Shown here: in pieces, positions 4,745 through 7,683 of the stretch
Layout of the letters: every line of letters starts with the position of its first letter
Numbering within the stretch: the first letter of the stretch is position 1
Assembly: GCA_020350865.1 (NCBI GenBank)
Contig: CP070726.1
Span: 446,798 to 454,480 of the forward strand
Source of the DNA: Thermoplasmata archaeon
Lineage (GTDB): Archaea > Thermoplasmatota > Thermoplasmata > GCA-020350865
DNA: 7,683 nucleotides
Direction: 5' to 3'
The notes under the pieces: model-generated
What the model was told of the DNA's origin: nothing
The model's database searches: none
What the model saw: only the letters and a program-made list of their open reading frames with translations
Made by a program: the position numbers and the translations under genes

Positions 4745-6734
4745 TTACCGACGCCTCCGTCTTTTTTGAAATACCCCTGGCAAAAAGAATTATGACCACC
4801 ATGATGACAAGCCCTATTATGAACAGGGCGAGGATGGAGACGACCATCATATTAAGCACCACGTCTGCATCCTCGGGCTCGGTATAGGGATAGAGTGTGA
4901 TGGATGCTTCCTGCGAAGTGAGGTTGACGCCATTGAGTAAAAGTACCAGATCCTTTTTTCCGTCTCCATCGGTATCGATAAATTTAACCTCGTTAAGATT
5001 GACTTCAAAGGTCTCTGCCAGGGGATCGATTGTCAGGGATATACCGGAGGCGTTAATTGAAATTACATACATGATATTCCCCTTGTCAGCGTGATAAAAA
5101 TATGCATACTCTCCCACATTCAGGGTTTGGGTTGTGTGGTCTGTTATTTTCCCGAAATACGGTGTATTGCCACCGAAGCAATAGAGTCGGCCGTTGTCTG
5201 AAGCAATATAAACCTCCCCGTTCACAATGGCAGGCGATGATATGATGAAATCCTCGGGCCAGGGTTGATACTGCCAATCCAATTCACCGGTGTGCCATGA
5301 AAGACAGTAAACGGTGCCGTTGCGTACGTTTGTGGCAAAATATACCGTATTACGATCAATTGCAGGTGAGGACTGGACAGCTCCATTGGGCGTGAACTCC
5401 CATATGATATTACCGTTCATATCAAGACGGTAGAATTTACCGTTACTTCCCATGTCCCCCGAACCTACAAAGATTGAATCGTATTCTGTAGGGAATGGAT
5501 TGTCATAAACCGCTGGGGAAGATACACTACTTCCGATATTCGTCTTCCATATCATCTCACCGGACGATCCATTAAGGCAGTAGATGTATCCATCCTTGGA
5601 TGTGAAGAGAACGTTTTCGCCTGTGATCGTGGGTGAAGACCCAACAGACCCATCCACCTTAAAATCCCAAAGGAGATCCCCATTCTTTGAATCAAAGCAG
5701 TACATCCCGTAGGGCTCGTTCCATTTGAGTGTTGAGGAATCGTATAGTCCCATTGTCCCCACGTAGACCCTATCGTCTGAAACCGCAGGTGAGGAAAAAT
5801 AAACCGAACCGAAGGTAGTATTTCTCCAAAGAACACTACCTGATGCCTCATCAAGGCAGAAGAGCTCACCTGGCCCACCACTGAAGTTGAATGCCCCAAC
5901 GTATACCTTTCCCCGGATAATTGTGGGAGGAGATGTGACCCCGGAAATCCCTGGGTGGGCTGTAATTTCAGTTTTCCACAGTTGTTTTCCGTCAGTGGTA
6001 TTCAGAGAGTAAAGAAATCCGTCCTTACCTCCGACCAAGACCTTCCCCGATCCCATAGCTGGGGTAAAACTGCCAACAACATCAGCATTTTTCCAAGTCA
6101 GGTTTCCATTTCTGGTTAGACAGTATGTGCCCCCCCAGTTGTTAACGATAATCCTTCCATCAGCACCTACTGGAGAGGAGGGCAGTTCCTTAGTATTTGT
6201 ATCATAGATCCATCTTACGGCGTTGGTAGAAACACCACCTTGGGGCCAATCATCCCTACCACCGTTATGGGCATCCCGCTGGAACTGCCCCCAGGGGTAT
6301 TTTGCAGTTGGCACGGCAATGGGTTTCGAGGAACTGGGGCTCCATGCAATATTTTCCTGTTGGGATAAATTGAGATCACTTGCCCCCTCCATCGAAGCCT
6401 CCCAGTCTCCCGCTTCCGTGTTCCATACCCACAGCGACCACCACCAGCTCCAGTCGTCAGGGCTTCGCAGGCCTCCGATACCTTTTACAAATACCCCAAA
6501 TGAGAACCATTCTGTTTCCAAATCTAGATCCAATTCCTCACAAGCGGTTTCTGTTGCTTTGATTGCCGTATGATTTTCGACCATTACGAAGGATTCCCAA
6601 TAGATTTCCCCGTCGCCAAAGTCTATCAACACATGGACACGGATGATCGGATTGTCCTGCGATTCAATGGAGGGGAAGGCTGTGAGAGCGATTAGGAGCA
6701 TCAATATGACGGCACCGAGCTTTCTTGCGGGCAT
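4713..6734 (-). CDS. Secreted, C-terminally anchored DUF4430-like / PQQ-type beta-propeller protein
   Basis: The product has 673 residues. The signal peptide covers about 1-26 (MPARKLG, hydrophobic core, then PSIESQ). A DUF4430-like domain spans 31-131: 'IRVHVLIDFGDGE' strand, 'FVKGIGG' and Trp-rich 'DWSWWWSLWVW' in place of the usual 'SIdG...WW.YyVN', and a closing 'ENIAW'. About 171-522 hold eight repeats of the PQQ-like propeller type ('SSPAI..g.VYvgs.dG.lYCLn..tG...W'). A beta-rich domain (523-628) includes a DTDGDGKKD loop (587-595) that looks Ca-binding. A membrane helix at 629-651 and a 22-residue charged tail end the protein. Several N-glycosylation sequons are present. PQQ-type repeats in archaea are mostly structural, so enzymatic dehydrogenase activity is unlikely. 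ATG 6734 is chosen because GGTGAT lies just before it; GTG 6755 would place that box inside the gene. Confidence 0.82.
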   Translation of the reverse strand: MPARKLGAVILMLLIALTAFPSIESQDNPIIRVHVLIDFGDGEIYWESFVMVENHTAIKATETACEELDLDLETEWFSFGVFVKGIGGLRSPDDWSWWWSLWVWNTEAGDWEASMEGASDLNLSQQENIAWSPSSSKPIAVPTAKYPWGQFQRDAHNGGRDDWPQGGVSTNAVRWIYDTNTKELPSSPVGADGRIIVNNWGGTYCLTRNGNLTWKNADVVGSFTPAMGSGKVLVGGKDGFLYSLNTTDGKQLWKTEITAHPGISGVTSPPTIIRGKVYVGAFNFSGGPGELFCLDEASGSVLWRNTTFGSVYFSSPAVSDDRVYVGTMGLYDSSTLKWNEPYGMYCFDSKNGDLLWDFKVDGSVGSSPTITGENVLFTSKDGYIYCLNGSSGEMIWKTNIGSSVSSPAVYDNPFPTEYDSIFVGSGDMGSNGKFYRLDMNGNIIWEFTPNGAVQSSPAIDRNTVYFATNVRNGTVYCLSWHTGELDWQYQPWPEDFIISSPAIVNGEVYIASDNGRLYCFGGNTPYFGKITDHTTQTLNVGEYAYFYHADKGNIMYVISINASGISLTIDPLAETFEVNLNEVKFIDTDGDGKKDLVLLLNGVNLTSQEASITLYPYTEPEDADVVLNMMVVSILALFIIGLVIMVVIILFARGISKKTEASVSGQKQEKDGS
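4753..4758 (-). promoter_or_regulatory. Shine-Dalgarno box for the GTG start at 4744
   Basis: On the minus strand, GGAGGC lies eight bases before GTG 4744, within the coding sequence of the propeller gene. It supports an overlapping start that does not depend only on read-through. Confidence 0.6.
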
Positions 6735-6737
6735 TTT

Positions 6738-6743
6738 ATCACC
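6738..6743 (-). promoter_or_regulatory. Shine-Dalgarno box fixing the propeller gene start at 6734
   Basis: On the minus strand, GGTGAT lies three bases before ATG 6734. It is the best SD match in the leader and excludes the upstream GTG at 6755. Confidence 0.65.
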
Positions 6744-6768
6744 ATTAAAGTACACTTGAATGTATTAA

Positions 6769-6782
6769 AGTCTATTTTAATG
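6769..6782 (-). promoter_or_regulatory. Promoter of the four-gene operon (copy A of a 14-bp element)
   Basis: Read on the minus strand this is CATTAAAATAGACT, with a TATA-like TTAAAATA core centred about 43 bases before ATG 6734. The expected transcription start near 6752 leaves a leader of about 18 bases that contains the SD box. The identical 14 bases occur in the opposite direction at 6866-6879. Confidence 0.6.
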
Positions 6783-6832
6783 TTTCCCTTCTTCACGGCC
6801 CAGGTCCCAAAACTTGTAATGCAAAAATCACC

Positions 6833-6918
6833 TATGATAATTGATAATGATAAACGGGACTGTATCATTAAAATAGACTGTGTTATCATATTTGAAAACG
6901 ACGGTGGAATAATATCAT
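6833..6918. promoter_or_regulatory. Candidate operator cluster of TATCAT/ATGATA half-sites
   Basis: Five copies of one hexamer occur in 85 bases: ATGATA at 6834 and 6847, TATCAT at 6863, 6884 and 6913. They form two perfect 8-bp inverted repeats, TATGATAA (6833-6840) with TTATCATA (6883-6890) and TAATGATA (6845-6852) with TATCATTA (6863-6870). The inner repeat runs into the TATA element of the rightward promoter, and the last hexamer covers the ATG of the winged-helix gene. This arrangement suits binding by a dimeric wHTH regulator. The AT-rich base composition makes some of it expected by chance. Confidence 0.45.
6866..6879 (+). promoter_or_regulatory. Promoter of the small winged-helix gene (copy B of the 14-bp element)
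   Basis: CATTAAAATAGACT with a TTAAAATA core centred about 45 bases before ATG 6917 predicts a transcription start near 6897. It is identical to the inverted copy at 6769-6782 that serves the opposite operon, so both transcripts probably start from the same kind of promoter. Confidence 0.6.
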
Positions 6919-7141
6919 GACGGAAACCATCTACCTGAAAATGCTCAAGGAAGCAGCCAAAAGGGGCTTGATCGGTGCCTCAAGGGACGACCTCTTCAGG
7001 GTATTGAAAGGAATCCGCTATTCGGAGCTCGAGGACCTCATCGCCGAACTGGAGCGCAAGGGGTACATAACCGTGGAATGGGTCGGGTTTGCGGATTTTG
7101 TCATCACAGTGACGCCGGATGGCCTGGAATACCTGAACTGA
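6917..7141 (+). CDS. Small winged-helix DNA-binding protein, divergent from the operon
   Basis: The product has 74 residues, almost all of it one winged HTH: helix 1 in YLKMLKEAAKRGLIG, helix 2 in SRDDLFRVLKGI, recognition helix in YSELEDLIAELERKGYI, and a wing with 'ITVEWVGFADFVITVTPDGLEYL'. There is no effector domain. GGTGG at 6903-6907 acts as SD, nine bases before the ATG. It is transcribed away from the four-gene operon across a shared control region full of repeated half-sites, so it is a good candidate for the operon's regulator and its own; that is inferred from position. The specific family is not recognised. Confidence 0.75.
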   Translation: MTETIYLKMLKEAAKRGLIGASRDDLFRVLKGIRYSELEDLIAELERKGYITVEWVGFADFVITVTPDGLEYLN

Positions 7142-7149
7142 AGGCCCAA

Positions 7150-7164
7150 CAAACAAAAAAGAAA
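7150..7164 (-). terminator. T-tract terminator for the CCG protein gene
   Basis: Read on the minus strand, TTTCTTTTTTGTTTG lies about 20 bases after the TAG stop of the Fe-S protein gene. The AAGTGG/CCACTT repeat lies between stop and tract. Confidence 0.5.
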
Positions 7165-7166
7165 TG

Positions 7167-7184
7167 AAGTGGCCCCACTTTTTT
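7167..7184 (+). terminator. Hairpin and T-run terminating the small winged-helix gene
   Basis: AAGTG (7167-7171) pairs with CACTT (7176-7180) around a four-base loop, with the T-run ending at 7184. It lies 25 bases after the TGA stop. It looks like a compact intrinsic terminator between convergent genes. Confidence 0.55.
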
Positions 7185-7683
7185 CTAGGCCGCAGGACTC
7201 TCGAGCAGCTCATCCACCAGCTCCACGATATCCTTGATTTCGAAATCGCAGTCGGTCAGCTCTTTTCCCAATGCAAGGTTGTTCACGCAGAAGGGACACG
7301 AGGTGAGGAGCACATCTGCGAACCTGGCGCTCTCGACGCGCTTGCCTGCGATCTGTTTGGAAATGTCAGGGAATGCCGCCCTCAATCCACCGCCTCCGCC
7401 GCAGCATCTGGCCGTTTCACCCTTATTTTCCATCTCCCTGAACTCGGCCTTGGGGATCCTGCTTATGATCTTTCTGGGTGCGTCGTACACCTTGGCGTGT
7501 CTCCCCAGGTGGCACGGATCGTGGTAGGTAAGGGTCCTGGGATACTCCCTTAACTGCAGGTCCTTTTCGGCGAGGTACTCGGTTATGTGCACGGGGGTGA
7601 ACTTGAGCTCCCTGAACGCCGGATAGTGGTTCTTGAACATGTTGTAGCAGCCCGCACACGAGAACACGAGGGTTTCTATTCCC
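7185..7683 (-). CDS. CCG-domain Fe-S oxidoreductase subunit, HdrD/GlpC/LutA-like (5' end outside window)
   Basis: The visible 165 residues are the C-terminal part; the frame remains open at the right edge (GIETLVFSCAGCYNMF), so the gene continues beyond it. The CAGC near the edge closes a first cysteine-rich CCG motif. A second one is complete: C in YHDPCHLGRH, the CCGGGGG pair 35 residues later, then CPFC after 34 more residues. Such CCG domains bind non-cubane Fe-S clusters in heterodisulfide reductase HdrB/HdrD, and related domains occur in GlpC, GlcF and LutA. The usual form has an N-terminal two-cluster ferredoxin domain, which would lie outside the window. Which oxidoreductase this is, and its substrate, cannot be decided here. 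The gene converges on the small winged-helix gene and shares the terminator region. Confidence 0.85.
   Translation of the reverse strand, partial: GIETLVFSCAGCYNMFKNHYPAFRELKFTPVHITEYLAEKDLQLREYPRTLTYHDPCHLGRHAKVYDAPRKIISRIPKAEFREMENKGETARCCGGGGGLRAAFPDISKQIAGKRVESARFADVLLTSCPFCVNNLALGKELTDCDFEIKDIVELVDELLESPAA

Noticed and set aside
4713..6734. PQQ-dependent dehydrogenase
   Set aside because: The repeats are of the PQQ-like propeller type, but the domain context is a receptor-like surface protein, with a DUF4430-like module and a membrane anchor. I see no catalytic signature of quinoprotein dehydrogenases.
6735..6755. GTG 6755 as start of the propeller protein
   Set aside because: It would put the GGTGAT box inside the gene and push the signal peptide back by seven polar residues. 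ATG 6734 fits both the SD and a normal signal peptide.
6769..6879. Terminal inverted repeats of a small mobile element
   Set aside because: The 14-bp copies contain the TATA cores at matching distances from two real genes, no target-site duplication is visible, and nothing like a transposase lies between them.
6701..6889. Minus-strand 62-codon frame across the divergent promoter region
   Set aside because: It overlaps the promoter and the start of the propeller gene in another frame, lacks an SD, and its product is unremarkable.
6735..6916. Cobalamin or other riboswitch in the operon leader
   Set aside because: The predicted leader is about 18 bases, too short for a riboswitch, and no B12-box-like sequence was seen.
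7164..7553. Plus-strand open frame opposite the CCG protein
   Set aside because: The opposite strand encodes unmistakable CCG cysteine motifs; this frame is its antisense shadow.

Overview
The window looks archaeal, most likely an uncultured euryarchaeon of the Thermoplasmatota type. The lineage is inferred from gene content and style, not from a marker gene. Start codons are preceded by GGTGAT/GGAGG-type Shine-Dalgarno (SD) boxes, A/T-rich TATA-like elements lie 30-50 bases ahead of several starts, and genes end in T-tracts with little or no hairpin. The proteins include surface proteins held by a single terminal membrane helix, an elongation-factor-like small protein, and a heterodisulfide-reductase-type CCG protein.

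Left part (1-2690, + strand): the 3' portion of a large, acidic surface protein with a C-terminal membrane anchor; a T-tract terminator; an 87-residue protein resembling domain 2 of EF-Tu; and a 144-residue protein joining an Lrp/AsnC-effector-like fold to a C-terminal zinc ribbon. The two small genes each have their own promoter-like element.

Centre (2824-6734, - strand): a tightly packed four-gene operon read right to left. First is a secreted, C-terminally anchored protein with a DUF4430-like (transcobalamin beta-domain-like) module followed by an eight-repeat PQQ-type beta-propeller. Second is a small N-terminally anchored DUF4430-like protein that starts inside the first gene. Third is a six-helix membrane protein resembling an ECF-transporter S component. 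Fourth is a winged-helix regulator whose start overlaps the previous stop (ATGA). I read this as a candidate surface-capture and uptake system for a small ligand such as a corrinoid or other micronutrient. The ligand is not shown by the sequence, and no ECF ATPase or T component is present.

Right part (6735-7683): an AT-rich divergent control region with two inverted copies of the same 14-bp TATA-containing element and a cluster of TATCAT/ATGATA hexamers. It separates the operon from a divergent 74-residue winged-helix gene, which probably regulates from this region. A converging terminator region follows, then the C-terminal part of a CCG-type Fe-S protein (HdrD/GlpC/LutA-like) that runs off the right edge. 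I saw no tRNA, rRNA, CRISPR array or insertion sequence.
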